Shown here piece by piece: positions 39,747-49,153 of a stretch of 64,000 bases of DNA. The notes beneath the pieces were generated by a model. It saw only the letters and a program-made list of their open reading frames with translations, made no database searches and was not told the origin of the DNA. The stretch's first letter is position 1, and each line of letters opens with the position of its first letter. The stretch comes from an uncultured Bacteroidales bacterium (GTDB taxonomy: Bacteria > Bacteroidota > Bacteroidia > Bacteroidales > Bacteroidaceae): NCBI GenBank assembly GCA_902789725.1, contig CADAPC010000037.1, positions 1 to 64,000 of the forward strand, in the 5' to 3' direction. The translations under genes were made by a program, and so were the position numbers.

Positions 39747-39868
39747 CAACATTTTTTTTGAACAAGGAAAGCTTTTAGCGAAAAAGTTGTCATTCGTTAA
39801 GCTTTTTCTTGGAAAAGAGGAAGGAATACATGGGGGAAGGAAAGGAAGACTCACTCCTTGCCCTGTGG

Positions 39869-40606
39869 TCATGGCCTACGGGCAATCTTGTTGGTGAGTT
39901 TGGGGTCTTTAGTGTTTTTGACGTACACCTTATGGGCACTGCCAGTGAGAGTCAGAGTTTGCGAACCCTCGTTAAGCACGGTGAGGTTGTTGACGTTGAC
40001 ATTCAGGTCGATGCGGGCAGAGCTGCGCGAGAAGACAGTGGCATCCTCTGCTTGGAGTTCGCCAATGTTAATGGGACCTGTATCTGATGATTGAATGCTG
40101 AAGGTAGTGCACTCCACCTTTCCTGTCTTCAGACTGCCCGTTCCAAGCACGCCCAGCTGGAGGTCTTCCGTATGCCAAGTGGCCTGACTCTCAAAGCTGC
40201 CATTACCGCATATACTCACACATTTAAGGTCGGGGCAGGATACATACATCTTCACGTTGCTGGTGTTCCCGTAGAAGTTGTAATCCGTGTTGCCGTCATT
40301 GCCTATGCTGACAGTCAGCAAGTTGCTGTCGAAGTCTGTGTGCAGAAAGTTGAGCGTACTGCTGTCGCCTTCCACTTCAACTTTGAAGTTGCCTTGGGTG
40401 TAGATGATGTCGATGCTCCCCAGATTGGTGATGTAGCTAAAATCCTGTGGTATGCTGATGCTCCTCTTGACGATATTCCTCTTCTTGGCACTTTGAACAG
40501 GCTGCTCGGCAGAGTTGCTGACAGGCTGGTCTTGCGGAGAAGGGGCGTTGTGGCAAGCCTCAAGCAGGAGCAAGGCTGATAGAATGGTGAAATAGACGCA
40601 TTTCAT
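39869..40606 (-). CDS. DUF2807 (head GIN domain) lipoprotein
   Basis: A 245-aa exported protein. I set the start at 40606: MKCVYFTILSALLLLEAC ends in a lipobox with Cys18, whereas the longer frame would add 50 residues crossing the promoter. The mature part has repeating short beta strands (SYITNLGSIDIIYTQGNF, NVKMYVSCPDLKCVSICGNG, DATVFSRSSARIDLNVNV), the pattern of the DUF2807 'GIN' beta-solenoid domain common in Bacteroidota. Function of this family is not known. It is probably anchored in the outer membrane. The downstream gene on the same strand is 250 bases away, so it looks monocistronic. Confidence 0.82.
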   Translation of the reverse strand: MKCVYFTILSALLLLEACHNAPSPQDQPVSNSAEQPVQSAKKRNIVKRSISIPQDFSYITNLGSIDIIYTQGNFKVEVEGDSSTLNFLHTDFDSNLLTVSIGNDGNTDYNFYGNTSNVKMYVSCPDLKCVSICGNGSFESQATWHTEDLQLGVLGTGSLKTGKVECTTFSIQSSDTGPINIGELQAEDATVFSRSSARIDLNVNVNNLTVLNEGSQTLTLTGSAHKVYVKNTKDPKLTNKIARRP

Positions 40607-40639
40607 AAAATAATAAATATGTATTTTTTTTGTCAGCCA

Positions 40640-40647
40640 CAAAGTTA
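40640..40647 (-). promoter_or_regulatory. -7 box TAACTTTG for the DUF2807 gene
   Basis: The minus strand carries TAACTTTG, 34 bases before the chosen start codon. I find no TTTG at ideal spacing. Confidence 0.5.
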
Positions 40648-40697
40648 CAGACTTTTTTTTACTTTCACTCATAAGTGCAAAGAAAAATAAGTTTTCC

Positions 40698-40729
40698 TTT
40701 GGCACTTCGTAGTTTTTTCCGTAACTTTG
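40698..40729 (+). promoter_or_regulatory. promoter for slyD-aroC-ssb
   Basis: TTTG (40698-40701), 20 bases, then TAACTTTG (40722-40729). The start codon at 40764 is 34 bases downstream. Confidence 0.7.
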
Positions 40730-40763
40730 CAACTTCAACACGAAATTCAAAACCATAATTTAT

Positions 40764-41345
40764 ATGAAAGTTGACAACAAATACGTAACTGTAGCGTATA
40801 AACTCTACACAATTGAAGATGGAGAAGAGGATGAGGAACCAGCCGAAGTGGCCAACCGACGTCACCCCTTCTTTTTCATTACAGGCCTTAACCTGGTGCT
40901 CAACCAATTTGAAGAGCACATTGCTCCTCTGCAGCGAGGCGATGAATTTGATTTCATCATTCCTTGCAAGGATGCTTACGGGGAGTTTAACGACGAACTG
41001 ATGTTCGACGTGCCGCAAAGTGTGTTCATGATTGACGGAAAAATCGATTTCAACTACATCCACGAGGGTGCTGTTGTGCCCATGATGGGGGAGAATGGAA
41101 GCCGTTTCAACGCTACCATCATTGAGATAAAGCCAGACGCTGTCACCATCGACCTGAATCACCCACGTGCCGGACAAGACCTTCACTTTGTGGGTCATGT
41201 GATTGATTCGCGCTCTGCCACCAATGAGGAGATATCCGAAATGCTGACAAGTTCGAGCGAGTGTGCCGGATGTGGCGGCGACTGCGGAGGTGGATGTTGC
41301 GGCAGTAACGGAGGTGGCTGCGGAGGCAGCGGATGTTGCTCTTGA
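40764..41345 (+). CDS. FKBP-type prolyl isomerase, SlyD-like
   Basis: A 193-aa SlyD-type peptidyl-prolyl isomerase. The FKBP core frames an insert-in-flap domain: KVDNKYVTVAYKLYTIEDGEED at the start, GLNLVLNQFEEHIAPLQRGDEF (about 48-69), the IF domain EFNDELMFDVPQ, and NHPRAGQDLHFVGHVI (the characteristic NHPLAGK-like block, about 133). The last 30 residues are Cys/Gly-rich (CAGCGGDCGGGCCGSNGGGC with ten Cys in the tail), a metal-binding extension like the His/Cys tail of E. coli SlyD, which delivers nickel. aroC follows after 17 bases. Confidence 0.92.
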   Translation: MKVDNKYVTVAYKLYTIEDGEEDEEPAEVANRRHPFFFITGLNLVLNQFEEHIAPLQRGDEFDFIIPCKDAYGEFNDELMFDVPQSVFMIDGKIDFNYIHEGAVVPMMGENGSRFNATIIEIKPDAVTIDLNHPRAGQDLHFVGHVIDSRSATNEEISEMLTSSSECAGCGGDCGGGCCGSNGGGCGGSGCCS

Positions 41346-41362
41346 GTACACACACATAGAAT

Positions 41363-42439
41363 ATGAGAAATACATTTGGACATATCTTCACGCTGACCAC
41401 CTTCGGCGAAAGTCATGGAGCTGCCATCGGAGGTGTGGTGGATGGCATGCCGGCGGGCATCCAAATAGATGTTGATTTCATTCAGAAAGAGCTGAACCGT
41501 CGCCGGCCAGGACAGAGCCGCCTCACTACAGGACGCCAGGAAGGCGATGTTGTGGAACTGCTCTCGGGTGTGTTTGAGGGCCGAAGCACGGGATGCCCCA
41601 TCGGGTTTGTGGTCAGAAACACCAACCAGCACTCGGGCGATTATGAGAATGTGCGCAATGTTTTTCGCCCCTCACATGCAGACTTCACTTATACTCAGAA
41701 ATATGGCATACGCGATCATCGCGGTGGTGGACGTTCCTCTGCACGCGAAACCATCTCTCGCTGTGTGGGCGGTGCTTTGGCTAAATTGGCCTTGATGCAG
41801 CTGGGCATTGAGGTGGTGGCTTACACCTCGCAAGTGGGCAACATAGCCATTGACAGAGATTATCGCAAATTCGACTTTGCGCTGATAGAGCAAAATCCCG
41901 TGCGTTGTCCCGACGAGGAGATGGCGAAAAAGATGGAGCAATTGATTCTGGATGTGAAAGCTGAAGGCGACACAATAGGAGGTGTCATCAGCTGTGTGGT
42001 GAAGGGATGTCCCACTGGTTTGGGCGAACCCGCTTTTTCCAAGTTGCATGCCGAACTTGGTGCCGCCATGATGGGCATCAATGCCGTGAAAGGGTTTGAA
42101 TATGGCGAAGGCTTCGCTGGAGCAGGGCAGAGAGGCTCAGAGCAGAACGACATCTTCTGGTGTGACCATGGAGCCATCAGCACTCGTACCAACCATTCGG
42201 GTGGCATACAAGGAGGCATTTCCAACGGGCAGGACATCTATTTCCGAGTCCTCTTCAAGCCTGTGGCCACCCAGCTGCGCCCTCAACCCACGGTGAATCA
42301 GAAAGGCGAAGAGATTACTCTCGAAGTGAAAGGTCGCCACGACCCCTGCGTGTTGCCCCGTGCGGTGCCTGTGGTGGAAGCGATGGCAGCCATGACCATT
42401 CTTGACCATTATTTACTTAACAAAACAGTCAGACTATGA
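41363..42439 (+). CDS. aroC: chorismate synthase
   Basis: A 358-aa chorismate synthase, the last shikimate-pathway enzyme, using reduced FMN to convert EPSP to chorismate. Signatures: [20 protein letters not shown] (near residue 8), [15 protein letters not shown] (about 47), and [14 protein letters not shown] (about 118) with the conserved His-Arg residues. Length is normal. Its chorismate feeds the trp operon encoded further along. The stop codon overlaps the ssb start (ATGA). Confidence 0.97.
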   Translation: MRNTFGHIFTLTTFGESHGAAIGGVVDGMPAGIQIDVDFIQKELNRRRPGQSRLTTGRQEGDVVELLSGVFEGRSTGCPIGFVVRNTNQHSGDYENVRNVFRPSHADFTYTQKYGIRDHRGGGRSSARETISRCVGGALAKLALMQLGIEVVAYTSQVGNIAIDRDYRKFDFALIEQNPVRCPDEEMAKKMEQLILDVKAEGDTIGGVISCVVKGCPTGLGEPAFSKLHAELGAAMMGINAVKGFEYGEGFAGAGQRGSEQNDIFWCDHGAISTRTNHSGGIQGGISNGQDIYFRVLFKPVATQLRPQPTVNQKGEEITLEVKGRHDPCVLPRAVPVVEAMAAMTILDHYLLNKTVRL

Positions 42440-42855
42440 ATAAGGTAATGTTGATTGGCAACGTGGGGCAAGACCCACAGGTGAAATATCTTGACCAGGG
42501 AGTTTGTGTGGCTCAGGTAAGAATTGCCACCACCGAGCGCGGCTACACGATGCAGAATGGCACGCAGGTGCCAGAAAGGACGGAGTGGCATAACTGCATC
42601 TTTTGGCGCAAGCAGGCCGAGACGGTTGACAAATATGTACATAAAGGCGACAAACTCTATGTGGAGGGAAAAATTCAGAGCCGCGACTGGACAGACCGTC
42701 AGGGCATCAGTCGCAGGTCGGTGGACATCATTGTCGAAAACATGGAGATGCTCTCACCCAAGTCCTCCACTTCTACTGCACCTCCATCGCCTACTCAGCC
42801 CACCACGCCACCTGCAGCAACCCCGTCAGGCGAGAAAGAGCCATATCCATTTTAG
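42436..42855 (+). CDS. ssb: single-stranded DNA-binding protein
   Basis: A 139-aa SSB with an OB-fold core: [20 protein letters not shown] at the start, [31 protein letters not shown] in the middle, then a Pro/Thr/Ser-rich tail (about 105-132) ending in the acidic-hydrophobic tip EKEPYPF, which in many Bacteroidota replaces the DDDIPF tip that recruits repair proteins. Translation is coupled to aroC by a 4-base ATGA overlap. Another ssb elsewhere cannot be excluded. Confidence 0.93.
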   Translation: MNKVMLIGNVGQDPQVKYLDQGVCVAQVRIATTERGYTMQNGTQVPERTEWHNCIFWRKQAETVDKYVHKGDKLYVEGKIQSRDWTDRQGISRRSVDIIVENMEMLSPKSSTSTAPPSPTQPTTPPAATPSGEKEPYPF

Positions 42856-42901
42856 AATTAAGAGTTAAGAAACTTTCTTATTTGCAGAATTAAATACAGA
42901 T

Positions 42902-43660
42902 ATGAAACCTACAATCATTGCTGGTCCGTGTGTGATTGAGTCGATGGAATGCCTTGAAGAGGTGGCGCAAGAGTTAGTGCGGCTCAATGAAAAGCATGGA
43001 TTGGACATCATCTTCAAGTCTTCATTCGACAAGGCAAACCGGACAAGCATTCATTCTTATCGTGGTCCCGGATTAGAGAAAGGCATGCAGATGCTTGCCG
43101 ACATCAAGGAAAAATACGGCCTCCGCATCCTGACCGACATTCATGAGAGTTATCAGGCCAACCCTGTGGGCGAGGTGGCCGATGTGCTGCAAATTCCGGC
43201 TTTCCTCTGCCGACAAACCGATTTGCTGGTGGCTGCGGCTCATACGGGTCGCATTGTCAACATCAAGAAAGCGCAGTTCCTTTCGGGCTTAGACATGGAG
43301 TTTCCCGTACAGAAAGTGCGCGAGAGCGGTAATGACAACGTGTGGCTTACGGAACGTGGAAACATCTATGGCTACAACAACCTTGCCGTGGATTTCCGCA
43401 ACATTGCAGATATGCACCGCTTCACCGACACCGTCATCATGGATTGCACCCATTCCGTGCAGCGTCCTGGTGCCGCAGGAGGCAAAACGGGAGGAAACCG
43501 CGAATTTGTTCCTGCCATGGCTTTGGCGGCCAAGGCTTTTGGTGCCAATGGCTTTTTCTTCGAAGTGCATCCCGACCCCGACAAAGCTCTCTCCGACGGT
43601 CCCAACATGCTTTACCTGAACGACTTGGACAGGGTGGTGGCCAGTCTTTTAATGAATTGA
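42902..43660 (+). CDS. kdsA: 3-deoxy-8-phosphooctulonate synthase
   Basis: A 252-aa KDO-8-phosphate synthase that joins phosphoenolpyruvate and arabinose-5-phosphate to make the inner-core sugar KDO of LPS. Family blocks: AGPCVIESME (near residue 6), FKSSFDKANRTSIHSYRGPG (about 39-58), LLVAAAHTGRIVNIKKAQF, DCTHSVQRPGAAGGKTGGNR and FFEVHPDPDKALSDGPNM. It is slightly shorter than the 280-aa E. coli enzyme, as usual in this phylum. It is 46 bases after ssb. Confidence 0.96.
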   Translation: MKPTIIAGPCVIESMECLEEVAQELVRLNEKHGLDIIFKSSFDKANRTSIHSYRGPGLEKGMQMLADIKEKYGLRILTDIHESYQANPVGEVADVLQIPAFLCRQTDLLVAAAHTGRIVNIKKAQFLSGLDMEFPVQKVRESGNDNVWLTERGNIYGYNNLAVDFRNIADMHRFTDTVIMDCTHSVQRPGAAGGKTGGNREFVPAMALAAKAFGANGFFFEVHPDPDKALSDGPNMLYLNDLDRVVASLLMN

Positions 43661-43686
43661 GTTAATTGTTTTTTGTGTCTATATAA

Positions 43687-43807
43687 AGGTATGTTCTAAT
43701 AATTACTAAATCTGAGATGATTATCTTCCATTGTTTTTGTTGCTTTTGGGCATCTTTGGGCTTAATCCCTTGGGCCATAATTGAAAGCTAATTTTTAGAA
43801 CATACCT
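43687..43807. repeat. 121-bp element with 13-bp terminal inverted repeats
   Basis: aggtatgttctaa (43687-43699) is the exact reverse complement of ttagaacatacct (43795-43807). The 95 bases between carry no gene. Flanking bases are A-rich, consistent with a 2-base AA/AA duplication but not proof. It resembles a MITE or the ends of a small insertion-sequence remnant. Confidence 0.5.
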
Positions 43808-43812
43808 AAAGT

Positions 43813-43850
43813 GAAATGGTGTATGCTCTGTGAAGAACGTACACCATTTC
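43813..43850. terminator. stem-loop between kdsA and trpA (possible bidirectional terminator)
   Basis: gaaatggtgtatg (43813-43825) pairs with cgtacaccatttc (43838-43850), one G-T wobble. It separates converging kdsA and trpA. The plus strand continues with catttttc; the minus strand has no good T-run, so termination in that direction is less certain. Confidence 0.55.
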
Positions 43851-43872
43851 CATTTTTCATGCGACAAGAACG

Positions 43873-44661
43873 TTACTGCTCCAGTGCTTTGAGCAGACAA
43901 TCCATAGCTTGTGCGGCATCGCCAGTCTCTTCAAGAAGGCTTACGAATTTGCTTCCAATAATGGCTCCAGAGGCATTTCGCTGTGCAGCTTGGAGTGTCT
44001 GTTGGTTGCTGATGCCAAAGCCAATCATGCGTGGGTGTTTAAGATTCATGGCGTTGATGCGCGAGAAGTAAGCTTGTTTGGCATCGTTGAACTCCTTCTG
44101 TGCACCCGTGATGGCTGCCGACGAGACCATGTAGATGAAGCCATCCGTGTGTTCATCAATAAAGCGGATGCGTTCGTCGCTTGTCTCTGGTGTGATGAGC
44201 ATGATGATGCGGATGTCATGCCGATCGGCAATGGGTTTATAATCTTCCAGATAATCCTTGAAAGGGAGATCGGGAATGATGACTCCGTCAATGCCCACTT
44301 CCACACATTGCTGGCAGAATTTCTCGAAGCCAAACTGCATGATGGGGTTCAGATAGCCCATCAGGACGAGCGGGATTTGTACACCGTCGGTAGAGTCTTC
44401 ACCTCTGATGCCTCGAAGTTGAGCGAAGAGTGTTTTGAGTGTCATGCCGTTTTGTAGTGCTTTAGTGGCAGCGTCCTGTATGACAGGGCCGTCGGCCATG
44501 GGGTCGGAGAAGGGGATGCCCACCTCAATCATATCCACCCCCTTTTGTTCAAGTGTCCTGATGGTGCTGGGAGTTCCCTCCAGCGTAGGATGCCCTGCAC
44601 AAAAGTAGATTGACAAGATGTTCTCGCGTTTTGTGGCGAAGAGTTTGTTAATTCTGTTCAT
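43873..44661 (-). CDS. trpA: tryptophan synthase alpha chain
   Basis: A 262-aa TIM-barrel subunit that cleaves indole-3-glycerol phosphate to indole, passed to TrpB. Catalytic Glu is in DMIEVGIPFSDPMADGPVIQ (about 45), catalytic Asp in IPDLPFKDYLED (about 140), and phosphate contacts in VSSAAITGAQ and GFGISNQQT. Length is normal. Last gene of the trp operon; its start overlaps the trpF stop by four bases. Confidence 0.97.
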   Translation of the reverse strand: MNRINKLFATKRENILSIYFCAGHPTLEGTPSTIRTLEQKGVDMIEVGIPFSDPMADGPVIQDAATKALQNGMTLKTLFAQLRGIRGEDSTDGVQIPLVLMGYLNPIMQFGFEKFCQQCVEVGIDGVIIPDLPFKDYLEDYKPIADRHDIRIIMLITPETSDERIRFIDEHTDGFIYMVSSAAITGAQKEFNDAKQAYFSRINAMNLKHPRMIGFGISNQQTLQAAQRNASGAIIGSKFVSLLEETGDAAQAMDCLLKALEQ

Positions 44662-45278
44662 TGCTTTATTTGTTTTAAGAATTTATCAATCAATGTTATA
44701 TCTTTCAGAGCGGGAGCTATCTCGAACCGTGAGTTAAGATCTATGCCCACAAAGCGAGGGTGGTGGAAGGCCTTCACCCGTCCAGCATCATCGGCTCCGA
44801 TGCCGCCCGTGATAAGAAAGGGAGTCTGCCCCTCGTAATGGTGCAAGATATCCCAGTCGAACTGCTTTCCACTGCCTCCATAGCTGTTACACTTAGTTTC
44901 GAAAAGGAAATAGTCCACCACTCCCTCGTAGGGAAGTGCCGTGTCAAGGTCTGTCTTCGAGGCAACCTGTATCATCTTGACAATATTTACCGTGTTGTCC
45001 ATTGCGGCGCGAAGCAATTGGCAGTAGCAAGGCGATTCGTTGCCGTGCAGTTGCAAAAGGTCAAAGCGGAAGTCCTTCATCTTCTGGCAGATATTTTCGA
45101 TAGTAGCATTCACAAACACACCCACTCTTCGGCAATGTTCCGGCAGGTAGGTGGGCACCAGGTTGACGTTACGGCTGCTTTTGTCGAAAAAGATGAAGCC
45201 CATCCAATCCACATTGCCCAAAGCGTCTATCTGGCGGATGTTTTCTGCATCCCTCATTCCACACACTTTCACAATCAT
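44658..45278 (-). CDS. trpF: phosphoribosylanthranilate isomerase
   Basis: A 206-aa TrpF, rearranging phosphoribosylanthranilate to its ribulose form. Motifs: KVCGMRDAENIRQI (catalytic Cys near residue 6), GFIFFDKSSRNV, LLQLHGNES (about 75), and the phosphate-binding FLITGGIGADDAGR, with catalytic Asp in EGVVDYFLFET. It is a separate gene here, not fused to trpC as in E. coli. Overlaps both neighbours by four bases. Confidence 0.95.
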   Translation of the reverse strand: MIVKVCGMRDAENIRQIDALGNVDWMGFIFFDKSSRNVNLVPTYLPEHCRRVGVFVNATIENICQKMKDFRFDLLQLHGNESPCYCQLLRAAMDNTVNIVKMIQVASKTDLDTALPYEGVVDYFLFETKCNSYGGSGKQFDWDILHHYEGQTPFLITGGIGADDAGRVKAFHHPRFVGIDLNSRFEIAPALKDITLIDKFLKQIKQ

Positions 45279-46078
45279 CGTGTCACCTCCTGAATGAAAG
45301 CCCTCAATGCAGCGCCCGGGTCGGCTGTTTTCATGAACGTTTCGCCAATCAGGAACCCCCGGAACCCCGCTTCGCGCAGTTCTTTCACTGTTTGTGGGTT
45401 GCTGATGCCGCTTTCGCTCACTAAAAGATAGTCCTTCGGCAAGAGCGATGCCAGGCGATAAGAGTTCTGCACATCGGTGTGGAAGGTGCCCAAGTTGCGA
45501 TTGTTCACCCCCACCATGTCTATGTTGTCTCCTACGTATTCCAACTCAGGTTCCGAATGCACTTCCAACAACGTCTCTAATTGCAGTTCGTGTGCTTTCC
45601 GAGCCAAAGATTTGCACTCGTCCTTGGTCAGGTCGGCCGCAATCAGCAGCACAGCGTTAGCGTCAATCGCTTTGGCCTGGTAGAGCTGATACTCGTCCAC
45701 AATAAAGTCCTTGCGAAGGATGGGGCAGGTGACCAAGGGGCGAGCGATGCGTACAAAGCCCATGTTGCCACCAAAAAATCTCTCGTCGGTCAGAATGGAA
45801 ATGGCACTTGCTCCATTTTTGCAATAGGACGGAGGAATCACGTCTGCTTTACCATCCTCCTTTATCCATCCTTTTGATGGACTCTTGCGCTTAAATTCGG
45901 CAATGATGCCCGACGTGCTGTTGGCCAGGCATTCTCTCATAGAAAGAGTGGGGCGGTCGGTGCTGCTGAGCAACTTGTCCACATTGCTGTAGAGCAGCGA
46001 AGGGGGCACAAGTTTCTTTTGCTCTTCCACCTCCATGCGCTTGTGCGCAACGATTTCTTCCAAAATATCCTTTGCCAT
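45275..46078 (-). CDS. trpC: indole-3-glycerol phosphate synthase
   Basis: A 267-aa TrpC. Family residues: EFKRKSPSKGWI with the catalytic Lys (about 62-73), LRKDFIVDEYQLYQAKAIDA with the second catalytic Lys (about 119), ALLIAADL-like block, MVGVNNRNLGTF, and LVSESGISNPQTV. It closes the indole ring from CdRP. Overlaps trpF by four bases and follows trpD by 13. Confidence 0.97.
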   Translation of the reverse strand: MAKDILEEIVAHKRMEVEEQKKLVPPSLLYSNVDKLLSSTDRPTLSMRECLANSTSGIIAEFKRKSPSKGWIKEDGKADVIPPSYCKNGASAISILTDERFFGGNMGFVRIARPLVTCPILRKDFIVDEYQLYQAKAIDANAVLLIAADLTKDECKSLARKAHELQLETLLEVHSEPELEYVGDNIDMVGVNNRNLGTFHTDVQNSYRLASLLPKDYLLVSESGISNPQTVKELREAGFRGFLIGETFMKTADPGAALRAFIQEVTR

Positions 46079-46091
46079 CGGTTCAGTTCGT

Positions 46092-47087
46092 TTAAGAGTT
46101 CAGTTCCAGGAATTTCTTGAACGTCGCTAAAGCCTTGCCGCTTTCCAACGATTCGCGAGCCACAGCCACCGAGTCTTGGATGGAAATGTTGCGGTCCATC
46201 ACACTGATGCCACAGGCTGCGTTGGCGATAACCACATTCTTTTGGGCTTCGGACGAAGTGCCTTCGAGTACCGCATCGAATATTTTCAGGGCATCAGCAG
46301 GCGTTTCTCCTCCATAAATGTCTTCTTGCTCAATGTATTTCAGCCCCAAATCAACAGGTGTGAGCACTTTCTCAAAATTGTTGGTACAGATTTTGAAACC
46401 GCTGGTCAGTGAAATTTCGTCATACCCATCGTATGACGTGACGACACCGTAGTTGTCGCCAATTTTCTGATGCACATTGGTGTAGAGACGAAGCTGTGCC
46501 TGGTTGGCAACACCATGAAGCGAGTTTTTGGGGTGGCAGGGATTGACCAGCGGACCTAACAGGTTGAAGCAAGTGGGTATGCCCAATGCTTTGCGCGTTG
46601 GTCCCACGAATTTCATGCCATAGGCAAAGAGGGGTGCATGGAAATAGCAGATGCCTGCCTCGTCGAGCGAGCGTCTCAAATGGTCAATGTCGTCGGTAAA
46701 CTTCACTCCGTGGCCCTGCAGCACATTGCTGGCACCGCTGACGGAGGACGAGCCTCCATTGCCATGCTTGGTGACTCGATAGCCTGCCGCTGCGATGACG
46801 AAGGCTGCACAGGTGGATATGTTGAACGTATTCTTTCCATCGCCGCCAGTACCCACAATGTCGAGCGTATTATAATCGCTGAAGTCCAGATACTTGCCCG
46901 TTTCGAGCAAACCTTGGCGGAATCCCAGCAGTTCATCCACCGTAACACCTCGGGTTTGCATGGCCATAAGTAAAGCAGCCATCTGCTGCACATTGTACTT
47001 TTCCTCAACAATGTTGAGCATAATCAGGCGGGTTTCCTGCTGGGTGAGGGTGTTTCCCTCAATGAGTTTCAAAAGATACTGTTTCAT
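46092..47087 (-). CDS. trpD: anthranilate phosphoribosyltransferase
   Basis: A 331-aa TrpD that attaches phosphoribosyl pyrophosphate to anthranilate. Glycine-rich PRPP loop IVGTGGDGKNTFNIST (about 77-92), KHGNGGSSSVSGASNVL (about 108-124), and the LGPLVNPCHPK block (about 177). Length is normal. Its start codon overlaps the end of trpG by four bases. Confidence 0.97.
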   Translation of the reverse strand: MKQYLLKLIEGNTLTQQETRLIMLNIVEEKYNVQQMAALLMAMQTRGVTVDELLGFRQGLLETGKYLDFSDYNTLDIVGTGGDGKNTFNISTCAAFVIAAAGYRVTKHGNGGSSSVSGASNVLQGHGVKFTDDIDHLRRSLDEAGICYFHAPLFAYGMKFVGPTRKALGIPTCFNLLGPLVNPCHPKNSLHGVANQAQLRLYTNVHQKIGDNYGVVTSYDGYDEISLTSGFKICTNNFEKVLTPVDLGLKYIEQEDIYGGETPADALKIFDAVLEGTSSEAQKNVVIANAACGISVMDRNISIQDSVAVARESLESGKALATFKKFLELNS

Positions 47088-47656
47088 TTTGTATTGTGAT
47101 TTAACCAGTTATTGATAATCGTTTTACCCTCTTTTGTCAGCACACTTTCAGGGTGGTACTGAATGCCACGGATGTCAAACACCTTGTGGCGGAGCGACAT
47201 GATGAATCCTTCGTCCGACACGCTGGTCACTTCAAGGCAGTCGGGCAAATTTTCTGCATCCACCACCCACGAGTGGTAACGCCCCACTTCAATCCGTTCG
47301 GGCAAACCCTCAAACAGGTAGTCGTCCACCCTGATGGTGGCGGGGGTGGCCACTCCATGATACACTTCGCTCAGGTTCAGCAGCTGTGCACCAAAGCTTT
47401 CGCCGATGGCTTGGTGACCAAGACACACGCCTAAAATGGGTTTCTTCCCTGCATAGGCCTTGATGACATCGAGCAGTAGCCCTGCCTCACACGGAATGCC
47501 CGGACCGGGCGAAAGGATGATTTTGTCGAACGCTTCCAGTTGCTCCATGTCGAACTGGTCATTCCGATACACCGTCACTTCGGCTCCCAACTCTTTCACC
47601 AGATGACTCAGGTTGTACGTAAACGAGTCATAGTTGTCGATAATTACTACTTTCAT
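47084..47656 (-). CDS. trpG: anthranilate synthase glutaminase subunit
   Basis: A 190-aa class I glutamine amidotransferase. It starts with VVIIDNYDSFTYNLSHLV; the nucleophile Cys lies in ILGVCLGHQAIGESFGA (about 82), and the His-Glu pair in GIQYHPESVLT near the end. It supplies ammonia to TrpE and could also serve PABA synthesis (PabA-like). Coupled by 4-base overlaps with trpE and trpD. Confidence 0.95.
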   Translation of the reverse strand: MKVVIIDNYDSFTYNLSHLVKELGAEVTVYRNDQFDMEQLEAFDKIILSPGPGIPCEAGLLLDVIKAYAGKKPILGVCLGHQAIGESFGAQLLNLSEVYHGVATPATIRVDDYLFEGLPERIEVGRYHSWVVDAENLPDCLEVTSVSDEGFIMSLRHKVFDIRGIQYHPESVLTKEGKTIINNWLNHNTK

Positions 47657-49104
47657 AATCCTTCAGCAATTGATATAGCCTTGCGCAATGCGCCCAGCTT
47701 GTTGTTCACTTCTTGCAATTCATATTCCACGTTGCTCTTCGCCACAATGCCACCGCCAGCCTGGAACCACAGCTCGTTGTTGCGCGATACGAATGTGCGG
47801 ATGGTGATGGCTTGGTTGAGGTTGCCGTCAAAACCGATGCTGCCCACGCAGCCTCCGTATGCACCGCGGTTGTGAGGTTCGTATTGGCTGATGAGCTGCA
47901 TGGCTCTCACCTTAGGTGCTCCGGAAAGGGTGCCTGCCGGGAAGGTGTCGATGAAGGTCTTCACGGGGTCGGCTCCCTCGTTCAGTTGCCCGCTCACACG
48001 CGACACTAAATGAATGACATGGCTGTAGAACTGCATGTCTTTGTAGAAGTCCACCTGCACATCATGACAGTTGCGCGAGAGGTCGTTGCGGGCCAAATCG
48101 ACCAGCATGACGTGCTCAGCATTCTCTTTGGGGTCGTTCTTCAGGTAGAGCGCATTCTGCCTGTCCTGTACAGCATCGCCCGTACGTTTCGTGGTGCCGG
48201 CAATGGGGTCAATGTAGGCGCGTAGGGTGGGGCAAGCTGTGGCCGATGAAGTGTCGGACGTGGCTGGCACGGTTGACTCAATGCGGCAATGTGTTTCAGG
48301 GCTTGAGCCGAAGATGCGGAAGCCACCAAAGTCGAGGTAAAAAAGATAGGGCGAAGGATTGATGCTTCGCAAGGCACGGTAGAGCTTGAAATCATCGCCT
48401 TCATACCGCTGCTTGAATCGGCGCGAGAGCACAATCTGGAACACGTCGCCACGCAGGCAATGCTTGATGCCCCGGCGTATGTTTTCGCGATGTTCGTCAT
48501 CTGTCAGCGTTGACCAACAGTCGCCCACAGGACGGAATCCGTACTGTTGGTAGGGGCGGTTATTCACGTCGTGTTCCAGTTGCTCAAGGTCATCCGCCTC
48601 TCCTTCTTCCAACAGTTCGATGAGTTTCAGCTCGTTTTTGAAATGGTCGAACACGATGTAGTCCTTGTAGAGGATGTATTGCAGGTCGGGCGCATCGTTC
48701 AGGTCTTGGGTTTCGTCCTTCACCTCGATGTTCTCGAAATAGCGTACAGCGTTGAAAGAAGTGTAACCAAACAACCCGCAGTCGCCCTTGTCGTTACCTT
48801 CAATTTGGAAACTTTGGAGAAACTGGTTGATGAGTGTTGCCGTGTCATACTCTTTCGTGATGGGCGTGCGCATTTCCTTCCCGTCGGGGAATTTCATCAC
48901 GCCCACGCCGTGCTCCACCGACACGCTTCCGATGGGGTGTAGGCAAATGAAGGAGCGGCTATTCTTTCCGTCGTGGTAGTCAGAACTCTCCATCAGAGCA
49001 CTTTGTGGATAGGCATCGCGCACTCGCATATAGACGCTCACAGGGGTGTTGAGATCGCCTAAAATCTTTTTAGAAGCAGTGTGAAAGTAATACATAGTTG
49101 TCAT
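47653..49104 (-). CDS. trpE: anthranilate synthase component I
   Basis: A 483-aa TrpE, converting chorismate and ammonia to anthranilate. The N-terminus holds SALMESSDYHDGKNSR, matching the LLES-type tryptophan feedback site. The catalytic half has VFQIVLSRRFKQRYEGDDF, PIAGTTKRTGD, VDLARNDLSRNC, VSRVSGQLNEG and GAPKVRAMQLI. Met4 (at 49095) is an alternative start. The insertion with Ser/Thr (VPATSDTSSATACPTLR, about 275-295) is not usual in the family. Confidence 0.96.
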   Translation of the reverse strand: MTTMYYFHTASKKILGDLNTPVSVYMRVRDAYPQSALMESSDYHDGKNSRSFICLHPIGSVSVEHGVGVMKFPDGKEMRTPITKEYDTATLINQFLQSFQIEGNDKGDCGLFGYTSFNAVRYFENIEVKDETQDLNDAPDLQYILYKDYIVFDHFKNELKLIELLEEGEADDLEQLEHDVNNRPYQQYGFRPVGDCWSTLTDDEHRENIRRGIKHCLRGDVFQIVLSRRFKQRYEGDDFKLYRALRSINPSPYLFYLDFGGFRIFGSSPETHCRIESTVPATSDTSSATACPTLRAYIDPIAGTTKRTGDAVQDRQNALYLKNDPKENAEHVMLVDLARNDLSRNCHDVQVDFYKDMQFYSHVIHLVSRVSGQLNEGADPVKTFIDTFPAGTLSGAPKVRAMQLISQYEPHNRGAYGGCVGSIGFDGNLNQAITIRTFVSRNNELWFQAGGGIVAKSNVEYELQEVNNKLGALRKAISIAEGL

Positions 49105-49153
49105 GTCCTTTTATTTAATATTGTATCTTGTTGTGGCTTAGTTTATTACATAT

